NCBI GenBank assembly: GCA_907165275.2
Contig: OU015675.1
Span: 6,899,501 to 6,963,500 of the forward strand
DNA: 64,000 nucleotides
Source: Zygaena filipendulae
Lineage: Eukaryota; Arthropoda; Insecta; Lepidoptera; Zygaenidae
Reading direction: 5' to 3'
In this document: positions 30,789 through 41,529 of the stretch, in pieces
Layout: each line of letters starts with the position of its first letter
How positions within the stretch are numbered: position 1 is the stretch's first letter
Made by a program: the position numbers and the translations under genes
The notes under the pieces: model-generated
What the model saw: only the letters and a program-made list of their open reading frames with translations
The model's database searches: none
What the model was told of the DNA's origin: nothing

Positions 30789-31142
30789 TATAGAATATTT
30801 TTTACTTACAAGAATGTAGATAATGGTATGGTATGTATGTACTTAATTAATTTTAATTTTTATAAATGTTGATTTAATATTGGTTTTGACCTATGAACTT
30901 AATTAGTTTAAATGTTTACTGCAATTGTTTTAATCTTATTTTATTTATTCAATTCAAATTTGACTTATAGGTAATTAATATTATCAATAAAAATCTGAAT
31001 CTAATAAAGATAAGTGCATATTACGAGCGGCGCAAAGTTAAACTTCACAAGCATTTTAAATGATATAAAAATTCTAGAATACTATTATATAGCTGTATAA
31101 AAAACATTAATATAAATAAGTCATATCAGATATATTATATAC

Positions 31143-31972
31143 ACACCGGCAGAATTAGCGGAACATAAAAAGGCAGAGTATAGAAATAATTACGTATATA
31201 TATTAAAACAAATAATAATTAGACGTGAAGTAATAAATTAATATACATCTTTTAACACTTTAAAAGTTTGTAATTAAATTATTAAATTTTATTTAAAATA
31301 ATAATAAAAAAACACTTTTTCTCTAATTTGTGGGCACACAAATAATGTTGCAAATTAAAGATTACTGTGATTTTAACACTAAATAAATGAACGATTAATA
31401 ACGTGTGTTTCCCCTTCGTGATTCAACTTTTATTTGCAACATTGTCTGTGTTCTCACAAACTAGAGATTTTTTTTTTAATTTTGATTACTTTTAATAAAA
31501 TTTAACTAAAAAATTCTTAAAGTCGATGTTAAAAGATGTATATTAGTTTATTACTTCATGCCTGATAATAATTTGTTTTAATATATATACGTAATTGGCT
31601 ACTTGACAAAAATTTTTTTTTTAGTCCGTCGTGTAGATTAGTAAAAAATGTTGGACACGTATTTTTTCTTTTTTTACGTACTCAAAAAAAAACAGAGATA
31701 CATTGAGTTGCAAATTCGCGTGACGTCACAATTCTGTGCGGTTTGTATGGCGCTTATAATGAATATTGACGTCACGAGCCCCCCACCCTAAACTTTAATG
31801 CGCTTTATCTATGTTCATTTTCATTAAATTGAAAAAGCAAAAAATACGTGTCTATTATTTTTTTATTTTCTAACTGACGGACTAATTAGAATTTTGATTT
31901 TCATACCTTGGAGAATACCCAATTATTTCTATACTCTGCCTTTTTATGTTCCGCTAATTCTGCCGGTGTATA
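31143..31972. mobile_element. Long foldback element split by a B element
   Basis: ACACCGGCAGAATTAGCGG...AAGGCAGAGTATAG at the left and its complement at the right. The arms continue with CGTATATATATTAAAACAAA and AATATACATCTTTTAAC, so each exceeds 120 bp. The right arm is cut at 31597-31920 by the B element. Confidence 0.82.
31597..31920 (+). mobile_element. B element nested in a foldback arm
   Basis: AGTCCGTCGTGTAGATTAGT, two octamers (31721, 31768 region), CCCTAAACTTTAATGCGC, ACTGACGGACTAATTAGAAT. AATT is found on both sides; comparing the two foldback arms gives the empty site GTAATTATTTC. Confidence 0.85.
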
Positions 31973-32514
31973 TATATAAATAAGTCATCAAATAACAGTA
32001 TAACAATTACCTAATAAAATAAATAAGTCAATTATACTAAGCGGAAAATGGATGCGCGTATCCGTTACGCTTACGTCAAAAGTATTTTGTCTCAAAAATT
32101 GTTGCTGAAATAAAATATACAAAGACGTTGTAAAAGCTGTTTTTTTTTTCTTCTTCTTTATTTTGTTTTTTCTCGAAAGTGTCGGGGGCGAGTGTGAATA
32201 CAGACAAAGCCGCCTCCGAATTAGTCGCAAATAAAGGGAAGTTGAAGTACGAAGGGACGAAGTTATGACAGACCCTTCCGGGTTACTCTCATTTAGGCAA
32301 ATTTATTCGAGCCCTACGTTTTTTTTTTCCATTCGCTCGCCGTCATTCCCACAGAAATTATTATGATAAAAATGGTTGTGTGAAAATTTTATTGTGTCGC
32401 GGTTACTGTGGCTTGACTCAATTATGAAATTTACTCTCTATAATAAATAAAAATAAACCGCTAAATATAACCTAAGCGCATAACTTCCAAACGACTGCAC
32501 CAAATCTGATATTT

Positions 32515-32672
32515 TCGAGTTTCTGCGGGGATTCCGAAACTCACACGGGAGAATCTCCGAAATGGTTGGACCGATTTCGACGGGACTTTCACTGCCAATT
32601 AACTGAAGTTATAAGGATAAAATTAGGCTACGACGTTGAAGTTCCTACACGAATTCCAAAATTTACTAGTAA
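32515..32672 (+). mobile_element. Helitron, subfamily C, decayed
   Basis: GAATCTCCGAAATGGTTGG, CGGGACTTTCACTGCC, ending TTTACTAG. Confidence 0.6.
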
Positions 32673-32722
32673 ATCAATAAATTCAAAATTTTTTATCTTG
32701 GCCAACAAATAATTACGGTTAA

Positions 32723-32926
32723 TCCTTATTAATATTATAAATTCGAAAGTAACTCTGTATGTCTATCTATCTGTGACGCTTTCACGCCTTAACGGCTCAA
32801 CCGATAATCATGAAATTCTGCATACACATTTCCAGGGGTACAGAGAAGGACATAGGGTGCTTTTTGTCCTGGGTTTCCCGCGGGAACTCCAAAATTACCG
32901 CGGGTGAAACCGCGGGGTACAGCTTG
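32723..32926 (+). mobile_element. Helitron, subfamily G
   Basis: TCCTTATTAATATTATAAAT, TTCACGCCTTAACGGCTC, hairpin CCGCGGGTGAAACCGCGG, end CAGCTTG. Confidence 0.87.
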
Positions 32927-33094
32927 TATTATATAAATACATATAAATGCATTTCTTTCTCTCTATTCAAAAAGTGGGCTCCAACAGGCGCAAATAAGTT
33001 AGTGATCAGAAGGACTGTGAAGTGAGATAGGCAAAAGTTTTTCATCAATTAATTTTTTGTGTCTAATCAACTGATTGAACCATAACAGCTGTCT

Positions 33095-33282
33095 GCCCCC
33101 TTAGTCAAGTTGACAATCTACAATCGTTTACGCATAAAACTAAGGAAAGGATCGTCACGCCACGTAATCCCGTAAAATTGTCCAATCGAAAGTCCAATTT
33201 TGTGTAACCACGTGACATAACAAACGCTCTATAAGTTTTCTATGCGTTAACGATTATAGACTGTCAACTAGGCTAAGGGGGC
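33095..33282. mobile_element. MITE with CCCCCTTAG ends
   Basis: CCCCCTTAGTCAAGTTGACA, TCTACAATCG, ACGCATA pair with TATGCGTTAACGATTATAGA and CTGTCAACTAGGCTAAGGGG. A 35-bp end fragment of the family lies at 3712-3746. Confidence 0.75.
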
Positions 33283-33520
33283 TGGTCTCATCTGCGTGTC
33301 CCCACTTATCACCGATACAAAGTTATCCAAACACACCGACACATGCTGCTTTTTATTTATTATTACATTATGTTGCTTCGGTACGCACCCGGCGTTGTTG
33401 TTCGGATGGTAAACACGAAGTTTTCTAACTCAATATCTTATCAGAACGCGTTTTCTTTATAAGACTTTATTATTATAGCTTCATAGGAAATATATCTATG
33501 TATTTTACCAAAGACATTAT

Positions 33521-33802
33521 AAGAGAATAGACGAACAACACAAACTTTTACTATGCAATCCTCGTCAGCCAATTTTTGCGGGGGAATGATCAGAACAAAA
33601 ACCAATCACATCGTTGCGACGCAATCAAATACCAGTCACCACAAAGTGCATTTCAAATAGCCAATCACATCGCTTTCCGTCAAGTGGTATCTATAGACTA
33701 GTCTCTACTAGCCAATGGCATTTTGTTATATAAATAATTTGACCTCTGCGTGGTTCAAGGGGAAAGCTTAGCGGCCGAGCGTATTGTCAATCTATTCTCT
33801 TT
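33521..33802 (+). mobile_element. MITE-like element carrying CCAAT boxes and a TATA box
   Basis: AAGAGAATAGAC at the left and TCTATTCTCTT at the right form ~18-bp imperfect inverted ends. Inside, on one strand, are CCAAT at 33569, 33602, 33661 and 33712 (two within CCAATCACATCG), then TATATAAATA at 33727. Confidence 0.6.
33560..33770 (+). promoter_or_regulatory. Promoter-like CCAAT/TATA cluster
   Basis: Four CCAAT boxes in the same direction end 11 bases before TATATAAATA. A start would fall near 33760. No gene follows; the next ATG (33852) opens a 10-codon frame. Activity is inference. Confidence 0.3.
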
Positions 33803-34177
33803 CAATATCTTTGTATTCCACATATATAAAATCTACTTGTTCAACTTCCATTATGGCGCCTGTGTATCATAAATCTTTATATTAATACAAAATTTATGTC
33901 TCGTCTGACTGAGCGATTATTTAACGTCTAGACGAACTTATTGGGTTTAGAATGGTTTCCTTTTTTCCTTTGGAAATTAAACCCCAACATGAGTGAGAAA
34001 GAAAGTAAAAGTACCAAAAAAATATTGTATAATCTAGATACACCAAACTGAACTTGGCAAAATTTGTAAGTTTGTACAGGGAGGGTAATTTCATCTGGAA
34101 CTACTGTATATTCCCAATCCAAAAAAAAAATCACTAATAGCAAGCTACAGTACTTTTATCTCAAAACAAAAGCCAAA

Positions 34178-34367
34178 GGTAAAGTTTGTGAGTTTGTAAG
34201 TTTGTGACGTTGTAGGTGGTAATCCCTGGATCTACTGAACCGATTTTGAAAATCCTTTCACTTATAGGAAGCTACGGTCCTGAGTGACATATTAAGGTAC
34301 TTTTTATCCCGAAATTCTTACGGGTACTCCGAAATTATCGCGAGTGAAACCGCAGTGGAACAGCTAA
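34178..34367 (+). mobile_element. Helitron, subfamily F
   Basis: GTAAAGTTTGTGAGTTTG, GGTAATCCCTGGATCTACTG, ATCGCGAGTGAAACCGC, CAGCTAA. Confidence 0.83.
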
Positions 34368-34427
34368 TTTTAAATAAAATTCTTTGTAAACTATAAAAAA
34401 AATCTATATCAATTTTTTGAAGTAAAA

Positions 34428-34627
34428 AAAATGCGCGTTTGTTTGTTTGCGAAAGTGAATTTGTTTATTTTTTTGTTTGTTATACTTTCACGCCTTAACG
34501 GCTCAACTGATTGTCATTTAATTTTGCATAAGTACACGTTGTCAGGGGTTCTGAGAAGGACATTTTATCCCGGAATTCCCGCGGGAATTCCGAAGTTACT
34601 GCTAGTAAAACCGCAGGAAACAGCTGG
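34428..34627 (+). mobile_element. Helitron, subfamily G
   Basis: TTTCACGCCTTAACGGCTC, ACGTTGTCAGGGG, GGAATTCCCGCGGGAATTCC, CAGCTGG. Confidence 0.83.
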
Positions 34628-34644
34628 TATACTTATATTTAGAG

Positions 34645-34768
34645 ACTAGTTGTTCCTTTCGGTTTCGCCTGCGTTTATTTCAGAGTATCCGCTGGAATTC
34701 CGGGATAAAAAACAACGTGTATGCAAAATTTCATGCTGATCGGTTGAGCAGTTAAAGCGTCACATCAA
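34645..34768 (-). mobile_element. Helitron, subfamily G, short
   Basis: CTAGTTGTTCCTTTCGGTTT, GTATGCAAAATTTCATGCTG, CGGTTGAGCAG. It faces the previous copy end to end, 17 bases away. Confidence 0.72.
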
Positions 34769-35106
34769 TTCGAATTTATTTAGAGAAAGTTGGTAGTGAG
34801 TTTACGATAAAAACCAGTGGACGCTTGGCGAGTAAGTGTTTATGGTCCCAAACGGTTCACACTCAAACGTTGAAGTCGAGTGCTGTAGTGTTTTAAAATG
34901 CAGACAGCAAAGCTTACCCGTCTGTGCAGCTTACTTACTGCTGGAGACATATTGTGCTCGTATTACTAGAATGTGGAGATTGTCTCATGATAATTATTAT
35001 CATACCGTCGCTATTTTATCGTACTAGCCAAGCTGTAAGAATATTTGAATAAATGAATGATTTAATGAATACATCTATTCTATGTACCTAGATTCTATGT
35101 AACCTA

Positions 35107-35305
35107 TCCTACTAATATTATAAATGTGAAAGTGTGAATGTTTGGATGTTTGTTACTCAATCACGCAAATACGGCAGAACGGATTTGGGTGAAATTTGGC
35201 ATGTACGTTGTCAGGGGTACAGAGAAGGATATAGGGTACTTTTTATCCCGGGATTCCCGCGGGAACTCCGAAATTAACGCGGGTGAAACCGCGGAGAACA
35301 GCTGG
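35107..35305 (+). mobile_element. Helitron, subfamily E
   Basis: A|TCCTACTAATATTATAAATG, ACGTTGTCAGGGGTACAG, ACGCGGGTGAAACCGCGG, CAGCTGG. Confidence 0.9.
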
Positions 35306-35344
35306 TCATTTGAAAAAAAACTTAGTTTATTCATTTTATTTATT

Positions 35345-35435
35345 GAAAGAACTTTATTGTGCTTCTTTTTAAAAATGGCGGACTTAATCCTAAGGCATTC
35401 TCTACCAGTCAACCTTGAAAATATAAACATGTAGG
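35345..35435 (-). mobile_element. LINE 3' UTR fragment
   Basis: GGCGGACTTAATCCTAAGGC and CTACCAGTCAACCTTG, the complement of the GGTTGACTGGTAGAGAATG type at 41232. Confidence 0.55.
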
Positions 35436-35546
35436 TATTATAAATAATATTACCCGAAATATAGGTATTAAATAAAAGCAGATGCAATATTCTTTTTCTT
35501 TGTTTTAATTTGACTGATTTTCCTGATATCACACTTGTATAGAATA

Positions 35547-35711
35547 CTAGCTGTGCCCCGCGGTTTCACCCGCGTGAGTTTTGGGATCAGGAACCTTTGC
35601 GAACGTAGGCGATAAGAAATGGATTTTTGAAAATTCAACCCCTAAGGAGATGAGAAGGGGGGGCAAAGTTTGTATGAAGTTATCGCAGGTGAAACCGCGT
35701 GGGACACCTAG
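35547..35711. mobile_element. Helitron-like element with two 3' ends
   Basis: The left end CTAGCTGTGCCCCGCGG with hairpin is a reversed 3' terminus; the right end TCGCAGGTGAAACCGCG...CACCTAG is a forward 3' terminus. There is no 5' end of any subfamily between them. Confidence 0.75.
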
Positions 35712-35981
35712 TCTTTAATATCAGCGCTAACTCAGAATTACTATCGTAAATCTTTGAGTTTCGAGCGCAAAGTGAACTCGCTTAACTATACAAGTTCAAA
35801 GCGCTGCCGAGACCAAAATCTCACTCTGCCACTTGTAAATAACCACTTGGGACCAGACTGACATCTCTTATAACAAACAAGTTTCAAGCATTTGCGAATC
35901 GCATGAATTATAAGCCAAAAACACGAATTCTGATTCTGAAAGCTGAAGTAATAATTATGCAGTTTAGTTTTATGTTCAAAT

Positions 35982-36168
35982 TCTAATATATATAAATCAC
36001 GTGTCACTTTGTTTGTCCGCGATGGACTCCGAAACTACTGAACGGATTTTGATAAAATTTTGTAACCATTTTTATTATGATCCTACTTAAAAGATAGGAT
36101 AGTTTTTATCCCGGAATTCCCACGGGAACTCCGAAATTACCGCGGATGAAATCGCGGGGGACAGCTAG
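35982..36168 (+). mobile_element. Helitron, subfamily D
   Basis: TCTAATATATATAAATCACG, GTCCGCGATGGACTCCG, CCGCGGATGAAATCGCGG, CAGCTAG|T. Confidence 0.9.
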
Positions 36169-36169
36169 T

Positions 36170-36440
36170 ATAAAAATATAAACCTTAGCTAATTGGTGTT
36201 TCAAATGAAACAATAAGTATTGCTTTTACGGCGCATTCATGAAGAAATTTCAAAAAGCAAACCGAACTTACGAGTACAATGTTTAGCATTGGATGGAAGT
36301 TTATTGTGCTGTAAATAATTATTAAATTAACTGGCTAAAGTTTACGTTTTAGTTTAGATTAGTTATAAAGAAGGGTATTGGTGTTCAGTAGTTTTTTCAC
36401 AAAGTTAAACAATTTTTACAATCGGTTTCGTGATGGGCAA
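36170..36440. other. No gene seen
   Basis: AT-rich spacer between a Helitron and a B element. Confidence 0.3.
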
Positions 36441-36442
36441 TA

Positions 36443-36763
36443 TGGGCATGTTGACTAATTTTTTTTTAGCCCGTCTTGTAGATTATTAAAAAAAAACACG
36501 TATTTTTTCTTGTTTTATGTAATCAAAAAAAATAACGGCGATACACGGAGTTGAAATTTCGCGTGACGTCACTATCCGGACAGTTTGTATGGCGGTGTTA
36601 GCGGTTAGTGACGTCACGACCCCCTCACCCTAAACTTTAATGTGCTTTATCTCTGTATATTTTAATTTATTTGAAAAAGCAAAAAATACGTGTCTATTGT
36701 TTTTTTATTTTCTAACTGACGGACTAATTAGAATTTTGATTTTCAAAAGTAGTCCACATCCCC
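36443..36763 (+). mobile_element. B element, complete
   Basis: GGGCATGTTGACTAAT ... AGTCCACATCCCC. Two TGACGTCA octamers, GACAGTTTGTATGGCGG between them, CCCTAAACTTTAATGTGC, ACTGACGGACTAATTAGAAT. Confidence 0.9.
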
Positions 36764-36962
36764 ATTAGTTTCAGAGCTTATCCCCTGTATCCCAACATAT
36801 GAATTTTATCTCTTTATTATATTCATATAGATAAATAATCACACACACGCAGCGTTAGTAGGTACCATCGCTGAAGCCTTTGAAAAAGAATTTCATGAAT
36901 ACGCGAATATGTAAATTTCCACACAACACGCGGGTAAGTACTTTAATTTTCTTGTTTAGCAG

Positions 36963-37066
36963 ATTTCAAGATGGAATTTCCAATAATATATTCCAGTGGC
37001 AACTTAAATCAGTACCGCGATGAGATTTCTTTCTACTTTAAGTCCTTCCACTCCCCTTTAAGGGTA
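36963..37066 (+). CDS. Doubtful internal exon candidate
   Basis: A good acceptor, TTTTCTTGTTTAGCAG, opens a frame MEFPIIYSSGNLNQY...FKSFHSPLR up to a weak donor GG|GTAATT. Codon usage is plausible, but no homology and no partner exon were found. Confidence 0.18.
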
Positions 37067-37127
37067 ATTCCATTCTTTCGTATAATAATAAACCAACATA
37101 CCTACTCAGACAATTCTTTATACGATA

Positions 37128-37225
37128 CGAGTTTGCCCCGCGGCTTTGCCAGTGTGAATTTAGGGATACCCTTAGGAACTCCAGAATAAAAGTAGCCTAT
37201 GTCTTCATCCAGGAAATACGATATC
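37128..37225 (-). mobile_element. Helitron 3' fragment
   Basis: GAGTTTGCCCCGCGGCTTTG, GGAACTCCAGAATAAAAGTA. Confidence 0.6.
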
Positions 37226-37413
37226 TCTGTTTTTATTCTTTTATAAATCAGGCGATTAGGATATCTTCAGGATCTATGATTTTGTGAGATTATCAATACC
37301 TACATTAATTTATACCTAAGGTTGCTAACAGATGGCGTTATATTACCATATCTAAAATCTTCGACAGTTTTGCATTAAAATATTTCCTTTGGTTGTCAAT
37401 ACATGGCGTTGTA

Positions 37414-38049
37414 CAGTGGGCCACATAGACAAGTATATCTCCTTGTAAAATTTATACTTTTTGTAAAACGTCTGTACGACATTGTAAGTTGCCGTTTTTA
37501 CAGCTTCAAGCTCCAAATTCCAATACAAGCGAAAAACGAATATTCAAGCTGCAAAAAACGGCTACTTATAACGTCATTAAGGTCCGTATTCCAAAAGGTT
37601 ACTCAAGTCATGAATCTAGTTTTAAAACTAATTTCAAGTAAAGCTTTAATTTTAAAACCTTACTTAAAACTAGATTCATCAATCAGCTGAATTATTTCCT
37701 TATTCTAGAACGACGCTTGAGTACTAATCTATATTCAAGCGAAGATTTGATCTTTGTTTACGTCTGTCATGTCAAGACCACTCAACCAATCAGAGTTAAA
37801 AATCTCTACTCGAGACTAGTTGCAAGTGATTAGAACCAATCAGAGTTCAGAATCTCTATTAAAGACTAGTTTCAAGTGATTAGAACTTAAAACGCATTCT
37901 ATAATAAGATGTACGATGAGTTATGATTTGAGCTTAAAACTAATCTCAAGAGAAACGTGATCTGAGTCACCTTCTGGAATACGGACCTAAGACGTTTTAC
38001 AAACAGTATAAATTTTACAAGGTGGTATACTTGCCTATGTGGCCCACTG
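37414..38049. mobile_element. Tc1/mariner-type MITE (TA, CAGTGGGCC ends) with nested element
   Basis: TA|CAGTGGGCCACATAGACAAG at the left and its complement at the right. The inverted repeat extends ~62 bp (TTGTAAAATTTATAC, TTTGTAAAACGTC). A second inner inverted pair (TTGCCGTTTTTACAGCTTCAA) makes it a foldback. It is split by 37581-37987. Confidence 0.83.
37581..37987. mobile_element. MITE with GGTCCGTATTCC ends, TAA target duplication, two CCAATCAGAG units
   Basis: GGTCCGTATTCCAAAAGGT...ACCTTCTGGAATACGGACC with TAA on both sides (37578-37580, 37988-37990). Inside, a ~66-bp unit is doubled (AACCAATCAGAGTT...AAGTGATTAGAAC), and a TCTAGTTTTAAAACTAA...TTAAAACTAGATTCATC inverted pair is present. 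Harbinger-like by its TWA duplication. Confidence 0.85.
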
Positions 38050-38054
38050 TACTA

Positions 38055-38300
38055 CTTGCGTTCTTTATTTTATGCCAGTGACAGGAACCGCACGTCATAT
38101 TATTATGTAGATACACTCGTATTCCAAACGACATAAGTGCTTTGCCAACAAATTGATGACAACGCTTTTCCAAATATCCAACATGACGGAGGTTGTGGCA
38201 CACAAAATTGCTAAAGTTCTGCCGTACGCAAAACAAAGTCGTGAGGCGTGATCGTAAAAAAAAGCTCGCTTTATACGCCGCCTGTTTTAGGATGAAATAG
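38055..38300. other. Small frames beside the MITE pair
   Basis: A well-placed ATG (CCAACATGA, 38181) starts a 22-codon frame, MTEVVAHKIAKVLPYAKQSR, up to TGA. Nothing recognised. Confidence 0.2.
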
Positions 38301-40350
38301 GTGAGTCAAGTTTTATATGAACCTATTTCCTGCCTAATAAATCAATATTCACAAATCTATACAAGTTTGTTACAGATAGATGTAATTATAATATTATAAC
38401 AATCATGTATATAATCGTTTGGCACCAGAAACGGAAAGAATATAAAAAAAATCGATACATACAAAAGTAAAAATTGCTGTCTTTGAGGATTTTTAACGCT
38501 CCCCTAACTAGTCTTAGATTTGAGTAGGTATTTTGGAACAAACAAAGATAAACTCCTTTTCTAGAGGCTTTATTGATGGTTGAGTAACCGCGTGGACAAT
38601 GTTGGGGCTCTCTGCCTAACCGAGAAAAAGCGAGGGATGATGTTTAGGTCCTTTTTGTTCTTATTTTAATGCTTTGTCCATTTTTGATGTTTTATTTAAT
38701 GTAGGTAACCTTCAGGTGGGTAAATTTGATATTTAGCACGCTAATTATTTATTTAGCACTGAGTTTTAATTTTGAATTTTTCAAAATCAAAAAACATCAA
38801 GTCAGTAAACTAGATAGATGGGCTTCTAAAATTATTAGCTAGAATCATTTCCGAAAGCAATTAACCTCTTAACTAGGTACTCAAATATGTAGTGTTATTG
38901 ATGAGACCAATAAGCTCTACCATCGAAGTTCAACTTAGTTTAAATCACAAAGTTTGCTAACTCCAATCACCCACCCTTCAAATAATTAAATGTAGTACTC
39001 AAATTATTATTTTATTAAACTTCAATATTGTTATTGTTCAAAACCTTTTTATAAAATTTTTCGTATAAAAGGTTTTAGTTTAGTTAAGTGCGAGGATAAT
39101 ATCAAACTTTCAGTACGTTTTATTGATAGAAAATTCTATCATATTTTTCATTCATAAAACATTCTCCATATTTTTTTTTTAACTTTTATTACCAACTTTT
39201 ACAAATGGATTAAAAAAAAAACGTAATTTCAAAACATCATAATTATAATTTTTTTAAGACCGTTCTTAACAATAAATTATCGTTTTCTTGTCACCCAGAT
39301 AGGTAGGTAGGTGCATGTACCTATTCGTTATTTGATGTCTCTACACCATTGTTCTTTGAAATTCAGTTCACGTGACAAAATTAAAATTATGTACATCAGA
39401 ATCGTCTGAGAAAAATCTGAGATTTTATTCTAAATAAATAAAAATTAAGTAAAAATTAAATACAAAAATAAAAGTAAATAAATTGAAGTTTGATATCAAG
39501 AAGTTTAAACAAAGTGCTAAAAACGGAAACTTTTGAAGATTTTCAACTAAAATTTTTTTCATGCGTTAAGTTGCAAAATCAGAAATTATTATCAAAAATT
39601 AGTACATAATTATTTACTTCATTCTAGGGCTTCTATTAAAGATTTATGTTGAGATATTGACCTTAAAGTATACGATTTTAAATACTTTATTTATTATTTT
39701 TATTATTAGGTATTATAGTGACTTGACGGCTGACGCTGACAAAAAATGCACGAAGGGCCATAGTACTTAAAAGCAAAAAAATAAAACCACTTTTGTTTGA
39801 GTAACGTAAGCACATTTTTATAACATAAGGTTTTCAAGAATATTTTCATTTTATTTTCCGTACCTAGACAATACAGATAAGGTCTTAATAAGCACTTAAT
39901 TAAGCCTAGTCAATGAAAACAACGCTCATAAGTAGGTAATATCTTTTCCAAGAAAATTCTTTTCTAGCTTTTCACTTTTAAATAGCAAACACGTGTCTAA
40001 TATAGACTTTGATAATAATAAATATCTCCACTTTATTACAACCAGGTAAGAAGTAATTTTAGTTAAAAAAACCCGTCGTCAAAATATTATAGATATTTAT
40101 TTTCAGCTCATACAGCAATTTTGGGTTTTATAAAACAGCCTCTAAGGTAGGGATGATACGACTGATTTTACTTTGAATTGTTGCAGGTAGAACTGGTGGG
40201 ATTCGAATGGGTAATTTATCAAAACCTCGTTTGCCAGTAATGTTCTGTGACGACAAACGACATAGATTATCCATCGAAAAAAATAAGTAGGAAAAGAATA
40301 TCAGTCCCCAGCGATGAATGTTGCACCTTGGAATTTAGAATATTCTATTT
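38300..40350. other. Two kb of AT-rich unique DNA
   Basis: No reading frame above 60 codons, no element ends, no tandem repeat longer than short A/T tracts. TAGGTAGGTAGG at 39301 is a minor microsatellite. Confidence 0.35.
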
Positions 40351-40354
40351 CAGT

Positions 40355-40841
40355 GATTGAGTGATCCGGAAGTTTGTGTTTGTTTGGCGGTAACCTCTGG
40401 AATGAGGATGTGGACTACTTTTGAAAATCAAAATTCTAATTAGTCCGTCAGTTAGAAAAAAAAAACAATTAGACACGTATTTTTTGCTTTTTCAAAAAAA
40501 TTAAAATATACAGAGATAAAGCGCATTAAAGTTTAGGGTGAGGGGGTCGTGACGTCACTAACCGCTAAAACCGCCATATACAAACTGTCAGAATAGTGAC
40601 GTCACGCGAAATTTCAACTCAATATATCGCCGTTATTTTTTGATTACGTAAAAAAAGGAAAAATACGTGTCCAATGTTTTTTAATAATCTACAAGACGGA
40701 CTAAAAAATAAAAACTAGGCAACATGCCCAGGTCTTTCACTAATAAAAAGCTACAGTATAATCGAGAAATTGTTATCCCGGTACAAAGAGCTCTTCAGAT
40801 AATCCCGAATGTCACGCGGTTGGAACCGCGGCGAAAGCTAG
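40355..40841 (+). mobile_element. Helitron, subfamily F, split by a B element
   Basis: AAGTTTGTGTTTGTTTGGCG and GGTAACCTCTGGA lie before the B element; TCTTTCACTAATAAAAAGC, CACGCGGTTGGAACCGCGG and AGCTAG lie after it. Confidence 0.7.
40405..40729 (-). mobile_element. B element, complete
   Basis: GGATGTGGACTACTTTTG ... GGCAACATGCCC. Octamers near 40550 and 40595; CGCATTAAAGTTTAGGG. Confidence 0.88.
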
Positions 40842-40971
40842 TAGGTAAATAAATAGATAAATATTATAGATACAAAAATTAATTAAGCGGCTAACTTTTT
40901 TGCTGCGAATATTGGATTTAATTTAGTAAAACATATAAGAAAAAAATTAGGTACTCTCATTATGTAGTATG

Positions 40972-41125
40972 TATAATCCTTAACTAAATGCGAATGTGAG
41001 TTTATATGTTTGTTTGTTTGTTACACTTTCACGTCTTAACGGCTAAACCGATTATCATGAAATTCTGCACACACCTTATTAGGGGTAGGTACGGAAAAGA
41101 ACTCGGAAACTTCGGAGAATAGCAA
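40972..41125 (+). mobile_element. Helitron, subfamily G, 3' end lost
   Basis: TTTCACGTCTTAACGGCTAA, ATCATGAAATTCTGCACACA, AACTCGGAAACTTCGG. Confidence 0.58.
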
Positions 41126-41224
41126 TTTTTAAAAAGAAACGAAGAAATATTATTTATATAATTTTTTTGTATACTAATCATTTTATTTATCTTTTCCTGT
41201 TCTGTAACATGCCACTAAACTATC

Positions 41225-41459
41225 ACCTAGCCAAAAGGTTGACTGGTAGAGAATGTATTAGGCATTAAGTCCGCCTTTTGTACGAAACTGTGCAAAAAAC
41301 TTATGTTCCTCAAAAGCTTAGTTATTCTTATTTTCAATGTTGGTAGTAATATGTGGAAGCTGGTAATTGGCCTTATTCTTAACTATTCTCTGTATTCTAC
41401 TTTTGTATATTATCTAGCTGTAAGTTTTCCGAATAGTGCAAAATAAATAAATAAATCAA

Positions 41460-41522
<63 letters not shown>

Positions 41523-41524
41523 AA
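41225..41524 (+). mobile_element. LINE 3' UTR ending in (AAAT)n
   Basis: GGTTGACTGGTAGAGAATG, GGCATTAAGTCCGCCTTTTG, GTACGAAACTGTGC, and a tail of about 20 AAAT units (41437-41522). The Leu/Ile/Tyr-rich frame on the other strand is produced by this tract. Confidence 0.65.
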
Positions 41525-41529
41525 ATTCT

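Noticed and set aside
38300..40350. Micro-exon candidate VELVGFEW near 40186 (just after TTGAATTGTTGCAG at 40172-40185)
   Set aside because: Eight codons between a chance acceptor and GTAATT; no further support.
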